From NCBI RefSeq assembly GCF_026891095.1, contig NZ_JAPTNL010000007.1, positions 1 to 64,000 on the forward strand: 64,000 nucleotides of DNA, given 5' to 3'. Shown here in pieces: positions 1 through 8,742 of this stretch (position 1 is its first letter; each line of letters opens with the position of its first letter). The DNA is from Roseovarius salincola. Lineage in GTDB: Bacteria; Pseudomonadota; Alphaproteobacteria; Rhodobacterales; Rhodobacteraceae. The translations under genes were made by a program, and so were the position numbers. The notes beneath the pieces are model-generated. The model had not been told where the DNA came from. It saw only the letters and a list, made by a program, of their open reading frames with translations, and ran no database searches.

Positions 1-99
1 CCGATGATCTGTTCGTCTGAAAATCTGCGTTTCATGATCCATCCTTTTCTCGGACGGATTACTAACACCTCAATGGCCTGAGTTCAGGGGGCTGGGTCA
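1..99 (-). mobile_element. Left-truncated IS3-family insertion sequence end
   Basis: On the minus strand an ATG at 33–35 opens a frame reading MKRRFSDEQIIG, which matches the usual N-terminus of IS3-family OrfA transposases (a helix-turn-helix protein). Only 12 codons lie in the window. Between it and 99 is the non-coding terminal part of the element, with a GA-rich ribosome site (position 40–55) and an apparent outer terminal sequence starting TGACCCAGCCCCCTGA at 99 and running inwards. The element therefore ends close to 99; the exact tip and target duplication cannot be fixed from one end. Confidence 0.6.
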
Positions 100-274
100 T
101 TTCGCAACCATGATCGAACTCGAGGCCCCGCAGGCGCAACTATTTCGCGCCTTCGGGCGCCGCGCGCCCGAAACCGGCTGGCCCGAGGGCGCCTATCGCG
201 GTTACGTCGTGCTTCAGCGCGATGGCCGGGTGATCGCCGCGCGCCATGCCGATATCGGCGTCATTTCCCCGTGA
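100..274 (+). pseudogene. 3' remnant of a gene interrupted by the insertion sequence
   Basis: An open frame runs without a stop from the insertion sequence end to a TGA at 272–274; the first ATG is at 110, giving 54 residues (MIELEAPQAQLF… RHADIGVISP). The frame is also open upstream through the insertion sequence tip, as expected for the tail of a gene cut by the insertion. I do not recognise the family. Its last 14 bases overlap the stop end of the convergent OmpA-type gene. It could equally be a chance frame in GC-rich DNA. Confidence 0.3.
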
Positions 275-2186
275 ACTTCAACTCGATCCGCCGGTTTTGC
301 GCCCGTGCCTCGGGCGTATCTGCGGGATTGATCGGCTGATACTCCCCGAAACCGTTGGCCGACAGCCGCTCTGGCGACAGGCCCAGATCCTCGATCATGT
401 AGCGTACCACCGACAGCGCGCGCGCCTGGCTCAGCTCCCAGTTATCCTCGAACGCGGCGCCGGGCACGATCGGGACGTCGTCTGTATGCCCGTCCACCTG
501 CAAGACCCAGTCAATCCCCTCCGGGATCTCATCGGTTACGCTGACGATGATATCGGCGACCTTTGCGATTTCCCGACGGCCATCACCCGACAATGTGGCC
601 TGCCCCGGCGCGAACAGAACCTCGGACGAGAACACGAACCTGTCGCCCTCGATCCGCACACCTTCGCGCGACCCCAGAACATCGCGCAACCGTCCGAAGA
701 ACTCCGAGCGATACCGCTCAAGATCCTCGTTCTGCTCTTCCAGTATCTTCGCTCTGGCTTCTTCGGCCTCGCGGCGCCTGCGTTCCTCGGCGGCAACGCG
801 CGCCAACGCGGTATTAAGCTCATTACCCAGTGACTGAAGCTGCACGTCCTTTGACGCCTCGCGCGCCTCTGCATCATCCAGAAGCGCCTGCAACTGCCCC
901 AGCTGATCGCGCAGCGCCGCGACCTGCCGGTTCAACAATGCCTGCTGCTTTTGCGCCTCGCTGGCGATCTCCTGCTGTTCGGCCAGCTTGTCGCGCGCCT
1001 GCGCCAGCAGGGCCGCGCGCTCCTCGGCCTGCGTCAGGCGCTCTTCCGCCTTCTGCTCGGCGTCAAGGCGGGCCGCAAGGGCGGCAGCCAGTTTCGCACG
1101 TACATCCTCGACATCCATCGCCTCGGCCTCGGCGGTCTCTTTCTGGGCCACCATCCGCGCAAGCCGCTCGCGTGCGGCCTCCAGCTGGTCGCGCACGCGG
1201 GCCAGCTCGGCAGCGGTGCCTTCCTGGCCGCTCTCGGCCGCGTCCACCCGCGCTTCCAGTTCGGCCAGCCTCGCATCCTTGGCGGCCAGGGTATCTTGTG
1301 TCTCGTCGCGCGCCAGGATCGCCGCCGCCAGCTGCGCATTCAGATCCTCCTGCGCGGTTTCGGCGGCCGCCAGCAGGGTCAGGGTCTCTTCGGCCCGCTT
1401 ACGCTGCTCTTCCAGCGCAAGAGTCATGGCGTTCAGTTCGGATTGCGAATTCTTCAGCCTTTCGCGTAGCGCCTCGGCGGCGGCGGCCTCTGCAAGGCGG
1501 GCCTTCTCCTCTTGGCTGAGCTCGGTTTCCAATGCCTCCACTCGCGCGCTCAGATCGGCCTCGGCGGCCTCCTGCGCCGCGGCCTCACTGCGCAAATCGG
1601 CGACAAGCGCCTCCAGCGCCTCGCGCCGGGCGGCAGCCAGTCGCGCCGCTTCGGCCGAAGCATCGACCTCGCTGCGCAGATCCGCCAGCGCCAGTTGCAA
1701 CTGTTCCTGACGCGACATCAGCTCTTCGTTCGTGGCCTCCAGATCGGCCACCCGCCCGAGCGCTTGATCGCGCTGCGCCAGCAGCCCCGCCACCTGATCC
1801 TCGAAACTGGCCAGCCTTGATTGCGCCGCCGACAATGCCTCGTCCTGCGCCGCGCGCTCGGATTGCAGGCTGGCGATCAGCGCCGCCTGCTCCTGCTCGC
1901 GCTCGCGCGCATCGCCCAAGGTGCTGGTCAACTCGCCCACGCGTTCGGTGAGCGTGGCGTTGCGATCCTGCTCCAGCCCCAGGGCCTGGGACAGCGCCGC
2001 CACCTCGGCCGACAATTCGCTCAATTCACTGGCCTGCCCGCTGATCGTCTCGCGCAGCACGAACTGCACCACCATGAAGATCGTCAGCACGAACATCAGC
2101 ACCAGCAACAACCCGGTCATCGCATCCACGAATCCCGGCCAGATCGAAGCCTGGAATCGCGCGCCTGTGCGCCGGGAAAGCGCCAT
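261..2186 (-). CDS. OmpA/MotB-type peptidoglycan-binding protein with long coiled coil
   Basis: 641 residues. One transmembrane helix at about 19–43 contains Asp21 in FVDAMTGLL, the position of the proton-binding Asp of MotB. Residues about 47–500 are almost wholly Ala/Glu/Arg/Leu heptad-like coiled coil. The C-terminus (about 510–641) is an OmpA-like peptidoglycan-binding domain (GHTDDVP, NWELSQARA, NRRIEL). It probably forms the stator partner of the ExbB/MotA-like protein encoded 3 bases upstream, anchoring an ion-driven complex to peptidoglycan across the periplasm. The coiled coil is far longer than in flagellar MotB. No flagellar genes are nearby, so a motility role is not supported. 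Confidence 0.85.
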   Translation of the reverse strand: MALSRRTGARFQASIWPGFVDAMTGLLLVLMFVLTIFMVVQFVLRETISGQASELSELSAEVAALSQALGLEQDRNATLTERVGELTSTLGDAREREQEQAALIASLQSERAAQDEALSAAQSRLASFEDQVAGLLAQRDQALGRVADLEATNEELMSRQEQLQLALADLRSEVDASAEAARLAAARREALEALVADLRSEAAAQEAAEADLSARVEALETELSQEEKARLAEAAAAEALRERLKNSQSELNAMTLALEEQRKRAEETLTLLAAAETAQEDLNAQLAAAILARDETQDTLAAKDARLAELEARVDAAESGQEGTAAELARVRDQLEAARERLARMVAQKETAEAEAMDVEDVRAKLAAALAARLDAEQKAEERLTQAEERAALLAQARDKLAEQQEIASEAQKQQALLNRQVAALRDQLGQLQALLDDAEAREASKDVQLQSLGNELNTALARVAAEERRRREAEEARAKILEEQNEDLERYRSEFFGRLRDVLGSREGVRIEGDRFVFSSEVLFAPGQATLSGDGRREIAKVADIIVSVTDEIPEGIDWVLQVDGHTDDVPIVPGAAFEDNWELSQARALSVVRYMIEDLGLSPERLSANGFGEYQPINPADTPEARAQNRRIELKFTGK

Positions 2187-2189
2187 CGC

Positions 2190-3452
2190 CTAGCTCTCCT
2201 GCCTGTCGTCCGGATCAAGCGCAAGAGGTTGGCTTGCGCCGCGTCCGCGCTGCTGAGCACGCAGCTGGTTGAACACCCGCGTCAGCGCGGCCAGATCGGT
2301 GCGCAGTTCGGTCATGGTCTCCTGGCGGCCGGCGCTGATCTCTTCGAGGATGCGCAGCATCTGCACGTCGATCGAGCGCAGCCGCATGCGGCTTTCCGCA
2401 TCCATCCCCTCGCCCCCGCGCGAGGCGTTCTCCTCCATCAGGTGGATCATCCGCTCCTGCCCCTCCGCCATCCGGTTCAGCGCCGATGTCACCGGGTTGG
2501 TATCGCTCATTCGGTGGGTCAGGCGCTCGATCGAATCCGCCAGCACGCCCAGCTTCTCGTCGACCATGGCGCGGCTCACATCCGACTGGGTCAGCACCAT
2601 CTGCAGATTGTCCATCTGCTCGGCCATCTGGTCCAGCACACCGGCCATCGCGCCACTCTCGCCGCCGCCCTCGCCATCCCCGGCCGAAAACCCGACCCGC
2701 GTGATCGTCGACATCCACTCCTCAAGCTCACGATAAAACCGGTTCTGACCATGGCTCGCGAACAGCTCAAGGAGGCCCACCACCAGCGATCCCGCCAAGC
2801 CCAACAGCGACGATGCAAAGGCCACGCCCATGCCGCCAAGCTGCGCCTCAAGCCCCGTCATAAGACGGTTGAACACATCGACGCCGCCTTCGCCCTCCTG
2901 GGGGGCAAGACTGCGGATGGTGTCCACCACCGCGGGGACCGTGGTGGCCAGCCCGTAGAACGTACCCAGAAGGCCAAGGAAAATCAGCATGTTGACGATG
3001 TAGCGCGTGATCTCGCGGGCCTCGTCGATCCGCTGCGCGACGGAATCCAGGATCGACCGCGCCGAGGTCGAGGCGATCTGCATCCGCTTGCCCCTCTGGC
3101 GCAGCAAGGTCGCCAGCGGGGCCAGCAACTGCGGTGCCTTGACCATCTCGTGCCCCGGATGCTGGGCTGCAAAACCCTCGATCCAGCGCACCGAGCCGAT
3201 CAGCTGGAACACCTGCCAGAAACAGGCGACCACGCCGATGAAAAAGACAAACAGGATGAAGCCGTTCAGCCACGGGTTCGCCTCGAAAACCGGCATGACT
3301 CTGGGCAGCGCCAGAAACGCGCCCGCGCCGGTCAGGCCGAGCACGATCAGCATCAGAACGATCTGACGCACGGGGCGGGAAAAATGCGGCTCGACCTCGC
3401 GGTCCGGCTGGTCCATCTGGACGGCTCCCGGCTCTGGTTCTCGTTGCGCCAA
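2190..3452 (-). CDS. MotA/TolQ/ExbB-type proton channel protein
   Basis: 420 residues. Four membrane segments can be seen: about 31–50, 61–84, 152–175 and 205–232, with the last two carrying the small-residue-rich pattern typical of MotA/ExbB channels (LGLLGTFYGLATTVP; GGMGVAFASSLLGL). The C-terminal 180 residues are polar and helical, probably cytoplasmic. It lies 3 bases upstream of the OmpA/MotB-like gene, so the two are co-transcribed and likely form one energy-transducing complex. The function of this pair in Rhodobacterales is not established; flagellar, Tol and TonB roles are all unproven here. Confidence 0.82.
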   Translation of the reverse strand: MAQREPEPGAVQMDQPDREVEPHFSRPVRQIVLMLIVLGLTGAGAFLALPRVMPVFEANPWLNGFILFVFFIGVVACFWQVFQLIGSVRWIEGFAAQHPGHEMVKAPQLLAPLATLLRQRGKRMQIASTSARSILDSVAQRIDEAREITRYIVNMLIFLGLLGTFYGLATTVPAVVDTIRSLAPQEGEGGVDVFNRLMTGLEAQLGGMGVAFASSLLGLAGSLVVGLLELFASHGQNRFYRELEEWMSTITRVGFSAGDGEGGGESGAMAGVLDQMAEQMDNLQMVLTQSDVSRAMVDEKLGVLADSIERLTHRMSDTNPVTSALNRMAEGQERMIHLMEENASRGGEGMDAESRMRLRSIDVQMLRILEEISAGRQETMTELRTDLAALTRVFNQLRAQQRGRGASQPLALDPDDRQES

Positions 3453-3484
3453 CCCTACGCGCCCGGCGCGGGCAAGCCAAGGAC

Positions 3485-4015
3485 TTATGCGGTCAGCGCG
3501 CGCACGCGCCGCGCCAGCCAGTCAAGCTCGTCGTCGGTGATGCCCAATTCACCCAGATGTGCGGCAGTATTGAAAAGATACTCGGTATTCGGCCCGCGCC
3601 CGCCGACCGCCCGCGCGATGATCCGGGCCTGCTCCTCGGGGTCCAGACCACCGCAATATTGCACGTGATCCGGGTCGATCACATAGGTCACGGCCTCGAC
3701 CCGGCGGCCATCGGTCAGGTCAACATGCAACATCTTTTCGAGGTAGGCCGATGAAATCAATTCGCGCTCGCGCAAATAGGCCAGGACGTCATCCTGTTCG
3801 TGACTGGCCACCGAAAGCGCGACGCCGTTGCATTGCGCCCCCGTCAGCGCATCAAGCGCCAGCACGAGGCCGGGATCATCCTGCGTGCCGCGATGATGGA
3901 TCGAACGCATGCAGAAACTGCGGTGATAACCGGGCAGCGTCGCGATCACCCGTTCCTGCGCCTCGAAGCCGGGGTTCCAAAGCAGCGATCCATAACCGAA
4001 CACCCACATCGTCAT
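3485..4015 (-). CDS. Gamma-glutamylcyclotransferase (ChaC family)
   Basis: 176 residues from the ATG at 4015, chosen because an AGAGGA site sits 9 bases upstream; an upstream in-frame ATG at 4054 lacks this. The N-terminus MTMWVFGYGSLLWNPGF has the glycine-rich YGSL substrate loop of the gamma-glutamylcyclotransferase fold, followed by the ChaC-type SIHHRG. ChaC proteins release 5-oxoproline from glutathione, so this is a probable cytosolic glutathione-degrading enzyme. It is separated by 50 bases from the divergent DUF2125 gene. Confidence 0.85.
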   Translation of the reverse strand: MTMWVFGYGSLLWNPGFEAQERVIATLPGYHRSFCMRSIHHRGTQDDPGLVLALDALTGAQCNGVALSVASHEQDDVLAYLRERELISSAYLEKMLHVDLTDGRRVEAVTYVIDPDHVQYCGGLDPEEQARIIARAVGGRGPNTEYLFNTAAHLGELGITDDELDWLARRVRALTA

Positions 4016-4065
4016 TATTACTGTTCCTCTCGCTTTTGACGCCTTAAACACCATCGGGAAACCGC

Positions 4066-5091
4066 ATGAAAGGGGCCGGAATGCTCAGGCTGCTGCTGAC
4101 TGTCATCGTGATCGCCGCCGCTGCATGGTCGGGATACTGGTATGTCGGTGCAACCAGTCTCGACACGGCCTTCACCAAATGGTTCGAGGAACGCCGCGCC
4201 GAAGGCTGGGTCGCCGATTACACCAGCCTCAATGTGCAGGGCTATCCCAACCGTCTCGACACCGTCGTGACCGGGCTCACCCTGGCCGATCCCGGCACCG
4301 GCCTGGCATGGGAGGCGCCGCAATTCCAGATCAACGCGCTCAGCTACCGGCCCAACCATGTGATCGCCGTCTGGCCCGGCCAACAGCTTCTGGCAACCCC
4401 GCTCGAGAAATATCATCTCTCCAGCGCCGACATGCGCGCCAGCCTCGTCATCGCCCCCGATACGACACTTCAGGTCGAACGCACGGCGCTGACCGCCGAC
4501 AGCCTGGAAATCCGCCCCGCCTCTGGCGAAGGCATTACCGCGCTCGGGTCGCTGCGACTGGCGGGCGAACATGTGCCGATGGCCGATGCCGCGACCTATC
4601 GGCTGGGGTTGGCCGCCGACGGGTTCTCGCCCTCGCTTGGCTGGCGCGACCTTGTGGATCCGGACGGCACGCTGCCCGACCAGTTCGACGCGCTGAGTGC
4701 CGATCTGATCGTCGAATTCGACAAACCCTGGGATCGCAGTGCGATCGAAATCGCCCGCCCGCAGCCGCAAAGGATCCAGCTGCGCCTCGCCGAGGCCCGC
4801 TGGGGCCGGCTGGAACTTCAGGCGGCAGGCGAAGTGACAGTGGACGGCGCCGGGCAGCCCAGCGGCGAAATCACGATCAAGGCGCGCAACTGGCGCGAAA
4901 TCCTGGAGTTGGCGGTGCATGCGGGCGCGATCCCCTCGGGGCTGGCCGGGACGCTCAGGGACGGGCTGTCGCTGATTTCCGGGATGGAGGGCAATCCCAA
5001 AACGCTTGATATTCCACTCAGGCTCAGGGGCGGACGGGTCATGCTGGGGCCGGTGCCCATCGGCCCTGCCCCGGTGCTGCGCCTGCGTTGA
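4066..5091 (+). CDS. DUF2125 family protein
   Basis: 341 residues with an N-terminal hydrophobic segment (residues about 6–24) acting as a signal anchor, then a beta-rich soluble region that matches the alphaproteobacterial DUF2125 pattern (YPNRLDT, WEAPQFQINALSYRPNH, LRGGRVMLGP). It is probably periplasmic. No enzymatic motif is seen and the function is unknown. It is a single gene on the plus strand, followed by a GC-rich extragenic repeat. Confidence 0.75.
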   Translation: MKGAGMLRLLLTVIVIAAAAWSGYWYVGATSLDTAFTKWFEERRAEGWVADYTSLNVQGYPNRLDTVVTGLTLADPGTGLAWEAPQFQINALSYRPNHVIAVWPGQQLLATPLEKYHLSSADMRASLVIAPDTTLQVERTALTADSLEIRPASGEGITALGSLRLAGEHVPMADAATYRLGLAADGFSPSLGWRDLVDPDGTLPDQFDALSADLIVEFDKPWDRSAIEIARPQPQRIQLRLAEARWGRLELQAAGEVTVDGAGQPSGEITIKARNWREILELAVHAGAIPSGLAGTLRDGLSLISGMEGNPKTLDIPLRLRGGRVMLGPVPIGPAPVLRLR

Positions 5092-5102
5092 GGCAGGCGC
5101 AA

Positions 5103-5165
5103 GCAGGGGGCCTTGCCCCCTCGGCCTGCGGCCTCACCCCCGGGATATTTGAGAACAGAAGAAGA
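5103..5165 (+). repeat. Extragenic GC-hairpin repeat (variant copy)
   Basis: GGGGG at 5106–5110 and CCCCC at 5116–5120 form a hairpin, followed by CCCCCGGGATATTTGAGAA from 5137. Three other intergenic spots in the window (34.8, 41.2 and 41.4 kb) carry a closely related hairpin plus CCCCGAGGTATTTG block. It lies between convergent genes and may serve as a terminator. Confidence 0.55.
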
Positions 5166-5172
5166 CGGGGGC

Positions 5173-5778
5173 TTAGCGGCAATATGGCCCGTAGCCGTGT
5201 TCGGCAGTGTCGAAATGGAAATGGTCGCGGTGATGGACATCCGATTCCGGGCCGAGGACCGTGCCGAAGGGGCCACAGGCCGAAGCATGAAGCTTGCGCA
5301 GCACGCGGCCCTTCTTGCCGTTGTTCCAGTCATCGAGAACCGAAAGCTCGGACCCATCCCTGAGCTGGATCGCGGCGATGTCGATGGCCTTGCCCTTGGA
5401 ATGTTCCGAAAGACGCGCGCCGGGCTGGTGGTTGCGTGTGCGGCAGCTGTAATGCGCCGCCACCCGGAGGCCGCTCACGCCGCCGCCCAAATTGCCGACG
5501 GCAGGGGTCATGTCGCGGGAAATCCAGTGCCTGAGCGTGCGCGCGGTATTGCATTCCATCAACGAGGGCTGGCTGAGCGGGACGCCGCCAACCGAGCGCA
5601 CGCTGACCGCGCCGACCACGCCGCAGCCGCCCGGTCCGGGGAGTTCACCGACCACTTCACCCTTGATCGCCGGGTCGCCGCAAACCGACCCGCGGCTCGA
5701 GACGACCGGCTCCTTGCCGCCGCCGGGCAAGAGGGAACAGCCCATGAGGACCAAAGGAAGAAGCAGAACCTTGCGCAT
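5173..5778 (-). CDS. Extensin-like C-terminal domain lipoprotein
   Basis: 201 residues from the ATG at 5778, which has a GAAAGG site upstream. A signal peptide MRKVLLLPLVLMGC ends in a lipobox with Cys14 as the predicted lipidated residue. The remainder matches the bacterial extensin-like C-terminal family: LRHWISRDMTPAVGN, HYSCRTRNHQ, LSEHSKGKAIDIAA and a terminal HHRDHFHFDTAEHGYGPYC. The SEH…D and H-x-H pattern resembles zinc D-Ala-D-Ala carboxypeptidases (M15/DUF882), so a role in peptidoglycan is plausible but unproven. It lies 4 bases downstream of the prephenate dehydrogenase gene. Confidence 0.8.
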   Translation of the reverse strand: MRKVLLLPLVLMGCSLLPGGGKEPVVSSRGSVCGDPAIKGEVVGELPGPGGCGVVGAVSVRSVGGVPLSQPSLMECNTARTLRHWISRDMTPAVGNLGGGVSGLRVAAHYSCRTRNHQPGARLSEHSKGKAIDIAAIQLRDGSELSVLDDWNNGKKGRVLRKLHASACGPFGTVLGPESDVHHRDHFHFDTAEHGYGPYCR

Positions 5779-5782
5779 GAAC

Positions 5783-6700
5783 TCAACCTTTCTTGACACG
5801 TCCGAAATCGGGGGCGTCGGTATCCTGGCCCGCCTCGATGATACCGCGCCGGATGGCGCGCGTGCGGGTAAAATACTCCAGCAGGTGATCGCCGTCACCG
5901 GTGCGGATCGCGCGCTGCAGCGCGAAAAGCTCCTCGGTGAAGCGGCCGAGGATCTCGAGCGTGGCCTCCTTGTTGTTGAGGAACACGTCGCGCCACATGG
6001 TCGGGTCGCTGGCCGCGATCCGTGTGAAATCGCGAAATCCGGCGGCGGAATACTTGATGACTTCGCTGTCGGTCACCCGGCGCAGGTCATCGGCCACGCC
6101 CACCATCGTGTAGGCGATCAGATGCGGCGCATGGCTGGTCACCGCCAGCACCAGGTCGTGATGCTCGGCGTCCATCTCGTCGGTCTGCGCCCCCATCTCC
6201 TGCCAGAGCCGCCCGACACGTGCCACGGCCTCGCGATCGCTGCCTTCGACCGGCACGATCAGGCACCAACGGTTGTCGAACAGGCCCGCAAAGCCCGCGC
6301 GCGGGCCGGAATGCTCGGTGCCCGCAAGCGGATGGGCGGGGACGAAATGCGCATGATCCGGCAGATGCGGGGCGACCGCCTCGATCACCGCCTTCTTGAC
6401 CGAGCCCACATCGCTGACCGTCGCGCCGGGCTTGAGCGCCGGGGCGATCTGCGCCGCCACCTCGCTCATCGCGCCGACCGGCACGCAAAGCACCACGAGA
6501 TCCGCATCCTCAACCGCCTCGGCGGCGCTCTCGCACACACGGTCGCAAAGCCCGATCTCGCGCGCGGTGGCGCGGGTTTCGGGCGAGCGGGCATAACCCG
6601 TCACCTCACCGGCCAGCCCGCCGCGCTTCATCGCCCAGAACATCGACGAGGCGATCAGCCCCAGCCCGATCAGCGCCACGCGATCATAGAGCTGCGCCAT
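5783..6700 (-). CDS. tyrC: Prephenate/arogenate dehydrogenase
   Basis: 305 residues from the ATG at 6700; that ATG shares one base with the hisC stop (TGATG), and a GTG lies three bases further up. The N-terminal Rossmann motif is VALIGLGLIASSMFWAM, followed by VVLCVPVGAM and DVGSVKKAV, and HPLAGTEHSGP around the catalytic His region, all typical of TyrA-type enzymes. It converts prephenate (or arogenate) to the tyrosine precursor. Coupling with hisC fits the broad-specificity aromatic aminotransferase activity of HisC-type enzymes in this group. Confidence 0.88.
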   Translation of the reverse strand: MAQLYDRVALIGLGLIASSMFWAMKRGGLAGEVTGYARSPETRATAREIGLCDRVCESAAEAVEDADLVVLCVPVGAMSEVAAQIAPALKPGATVSDVGSVKKAVIEAVAPHLPDHAHFVPAHPLAGTEHSGPRAGFAGLFDNRWCLIVPVEGSDREAVARVGRLWQEMGAQTDEMDAEHHDLVLAVTSHAPHLIAYTMVGVADDLRRVTDSEVIKYSAAGFRDFTRIAASDPTMWRDVFLNNKEATLEILGRFTEELFALQRAIRTGDGDHLLEYFTRTRAIRRGIIEAGQDTDAPDFGRVKKG

Positions 6701-7782
6701 CACTCATCCCCCATGAACTGCCCCACCGCATGCGCCACGCGGCGGCAACTGGGCTCGTCGCCCACCGTGATGCGCAGACAGTTGGGCAGTTTATAGCCCG
6801 CCACCCGCCGCACGATCAGCCCCTCGGAGCGCAGGAAGTCGTCGCAGGCCTCGGCCTCGGCCCGGCTCGAGAACCGCGCCAGGATGAAATTCGCCATCGA
6901 GGTATCCGACACCACCCCATGCCCCGCCAGCGCCTCGGCCAGCCAGGCGCGCAGGCGGGTATTGTCGTTGCGGCATTTCTGCGCCCATGCGGTATCGCGG
7001 ATCGCCGCCTCGGCGGCCGCCAGCGCACCCTGGTTCACGTTGAACGGCCCGCGCACGCGGTTGAGCACACCGATCACATGGTCCGGCCCATAGCCCCAGC
7101 CCACGCGCAGCGCGCCCAGACCGTAGAGCTTTGAAAAGGTGCGCGTCATGAAGACATTGTCGCGCGCCTCGACCAATCCCGCACCGCCATCGTAACCCTC
7201 GACATATTCCGCATAGGCTCCGTCGATCACCAGCAGCGCCTGTTCAGGCAGCCCGGCGGCAAGCCGCGTCATCTCGCCCTCGCCGATCATCGTGCCGGTC
7301 GGGTTGTTGGGATTGGCGATGAAGACCAGCTTGGTGCGTTCGCTGCAGGCGGCAAGGATGGCGTCCACATCCGTCACCCGGTCGCGCTCGCGCACTTCGA
7401 CGGGGGTCGCGCCATTGGCCAGCGCGCCGATCTTGTAAAGCGCGAAACCGTGCTCGGTATGGATCACCTCGTCGCCGGGGCCGGCATAGGCCTGGCACAG
7501 AAAGGCGATGATCTCGTCGCTGCCCGCGCCGCAGATCACCCGCGCGGGATCAAGGCCATGCATCTCGCCGATCGCCTCGCGCAGGGCGCGATGGTCGCTC
7601 GACGGGTAGCGATGCAGATCGAAGGATACCTTGCGGAACGCCTCCTTGGCGGCCTCGCTTGCGCCGAACGGGTTCTCGTTCGAGCTGAGCTTCACGACAT
7701 TCGAAATGCCGTCCACATGGCTGGCGCCACCCTCGTATAGCTCGATCTCCATAATGCCGGGCTGTGGTGTGATCTTGGTCAT
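6700..7782 (-). CDS. hisC: Histidinol-phosphate aminotransferase
   Basis: 360 residues of the class I/II PLP aminotransferase family. Visible motifs are [10 protein letters not shown] (31–40), ANPNNPTGT (156–164), DGAYAEY and the Schiff-base Lys218 in [17 protein letters not shown]. It transfers an amino group to imidazole-acetol phosphate in histidine synthesis; in this gene order it may also transaminate aromatic precursors. An AAGGAGA ribosome site precedes the ATG. It overlaps the downstream prephenate dehydrogenase start by one base. Confidence 0.93.
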   Translation of the reverse strand: MTKITPQPGIMEIELYEGGASHVDGISNVVKLSSNENPFGASEAAKEAFRKVSFDLHRYPSSDHRALREAIGEMHGLDPARVICGAGSDEIIAFLCQAYAGPGDEVIHTEHGFALYKIGALANGATPVEVRERDRVTDVDAILAACSERTKLVFIANPNNPTGTMIGEGEMTRLAAGLPEQALLVIDGAYAEYVEGYDGGAGLVEARDNVFMTRTFSKLYGLGALRVGWGYGPDHVIGVLNRVRGPFNVNQGALAAAEAAIRDTAWAQKCRNDNTRLRAWLAEALAGHGVVSDTSMANFILARFSSRAEAEACDDFLRSEGLIVRRVAGYKLPNCLRITVGDEPSCRRVAHAVGQFMGDE

Positions 7783-7890
7783 GCTCGGGTCTCCTTGCCC
7801 GGTGTTCTAGCTTTGCCTATTTGCCTTGACCAGCGCCAAAAGGCGGTTGCCTGCCAGTATGGGCAAGCGTGGCAGCACTGCCGCACCCCG

Positions 7891-7931
7891 CGCAACAAGA
7901 AAGGCCGCGGCGGGCGTCCCGTCGCGGCCTT
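7891..7931 (-). terminator. Rho-independent terminator of rpsD
   Basis: AAGGCCGCG at 7901–7909 pairs with CGCGGCCTT at 7923–7931, with an inner CGGG/CCCG stem and a three-base loop. Read on the minus strand the stem is followed by TTTCTTGTTG. It starts 21 bases after the rpsD stop. Confidence 0.75.
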
Positions 7932-7952
7932 CCAGCGGATATTTCAGAACGC

Positions 7953-8573
7953 TTAGTTCTGCGCGTAGAATTCGATGACGAGATTGGGTTCCATGATCAC
8001 CGGATAGGGCACGTCGCTCAGCCCCGGGGTGCGCACGAAAGTGGCGGTCATCTTGGAATGGTCGGCATCGATGTAGTCGGGCACGTCGCGCTCGGGAAGC
8101 TGCGAGGCCTCCAGCAGGGCGGCCATCTGCTTGGACCGGTCACGCACCTCGACAACGTCGCCTTCCTTGACGCGGTAAGAGGGGATGTTGACCTTCTTGC
8201 CGTTCACGCGGACATGGCCGTGATTCACGAACTGGCGTGCGGCGAACATGGTCGGCACGAACTTGGCGCGATAGACGACGGCATCCAGACGGCGCTCCAG
8301 CAGACCGACAAGCAGCTCGCCGGTATCGCCGCGCAGTCGCTCGGCTTCGCGGAAGATGCGGCGGAACTGTTTTTCCGTCAGGTCGCCGTAATAGCCCTTC
8401 AGCTTCTGCTTGGCGCGCAGCTGCAGACCGAAGTCGGACATCTTGCCCTTGCGGCGCTGACCATGCTGGCCGGGGCCGTATTCACGGCGATTGACAGGGG
8501 ATTTCGGACGGCCCCAGATGTTCTCGCCCATCCGGCGGTCGATTTTGTACTTGGCAGCAGTTCTTTTTGTCAT
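7953..8573 (-). CDS. rpsD: 30S ribosomal protein S4
   Basis: 206 residues, the normal length. It has the S4 N-terminus ([21 protein letters not shown]), the [21 protein letters not shown] stretch characteristic of the family, and a C-terminal S4 RNA-binding domain ([33 protein letters not shown]). It binds 16S rRNA early in 30S assembly. It is monocistronic, with its own promoter (8682–8709) and terminator (7891–7931), and a GAAGGAGA ribosome site. Confidence 0.97.
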   Translation of the reverse strand: MTKRTAAKYKIDRRMGENIWGRPKSPVNRREYGPGQHGQRRKGKMSDFGLQLRAKQKLKGYYGDLTEKQFRRIFREAERLRGDTGELLVGLLERRLDAVVYRAKFVPTMFAARQFVNHGHVRVNGKKVNIPSYRVKEGDVVEVRDRSKQMAALLEASQLPERDVPDYIDADHSKMTATFVRTPGLSDVPYPVIMEPNLVIEFYAQN

Positions 8574-8681
8574 CTGCTGATCTCCTTCGTTTCAGGTTTC
8601 GAAGGGCGTTGTCCTCTCTTCGGATTTGGCCGAAGTGACAGGCATCCCCTTGCGAGGGCCACCAACACCAATGAAAGCGCT

Positions 8682-8709
8682 CTTATACCTGCGCGCGCGA
8701 CCGTGTCAA
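8682..8709 (-). promoter_or_regulatory. Sigma70-type promoter of rpsD
   Basis: On the minus strand TTGACA (8704–8709) and TATAAG (8682–8687) are separated by 16 bp, about 110 bases upstream of the rpsD start. This is one of the closest matches to a consensus housekeeping promoter in the window. Confidence 0.7.
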
Positions 8710-8742
8710 CCGCTCATCCGGGCTTACCCGTGAAGGCACCCG

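Noticed and set aside
261..3452. Zorya-type anti-phage system
   Set aside because: The ZorAB-like look comes from the shared MotA/MotB folds; no ZorC/ZorD/ZorE genes are adjacent and the long helix is on the MotB-like side.
1821..3668. 615-codon plus-strand frame opposite the ExbB/OmpA pair
   Set aside because: Composition of a shadow frame (His/Arg/Gln-rich) over two well-supported minus-strand genes.
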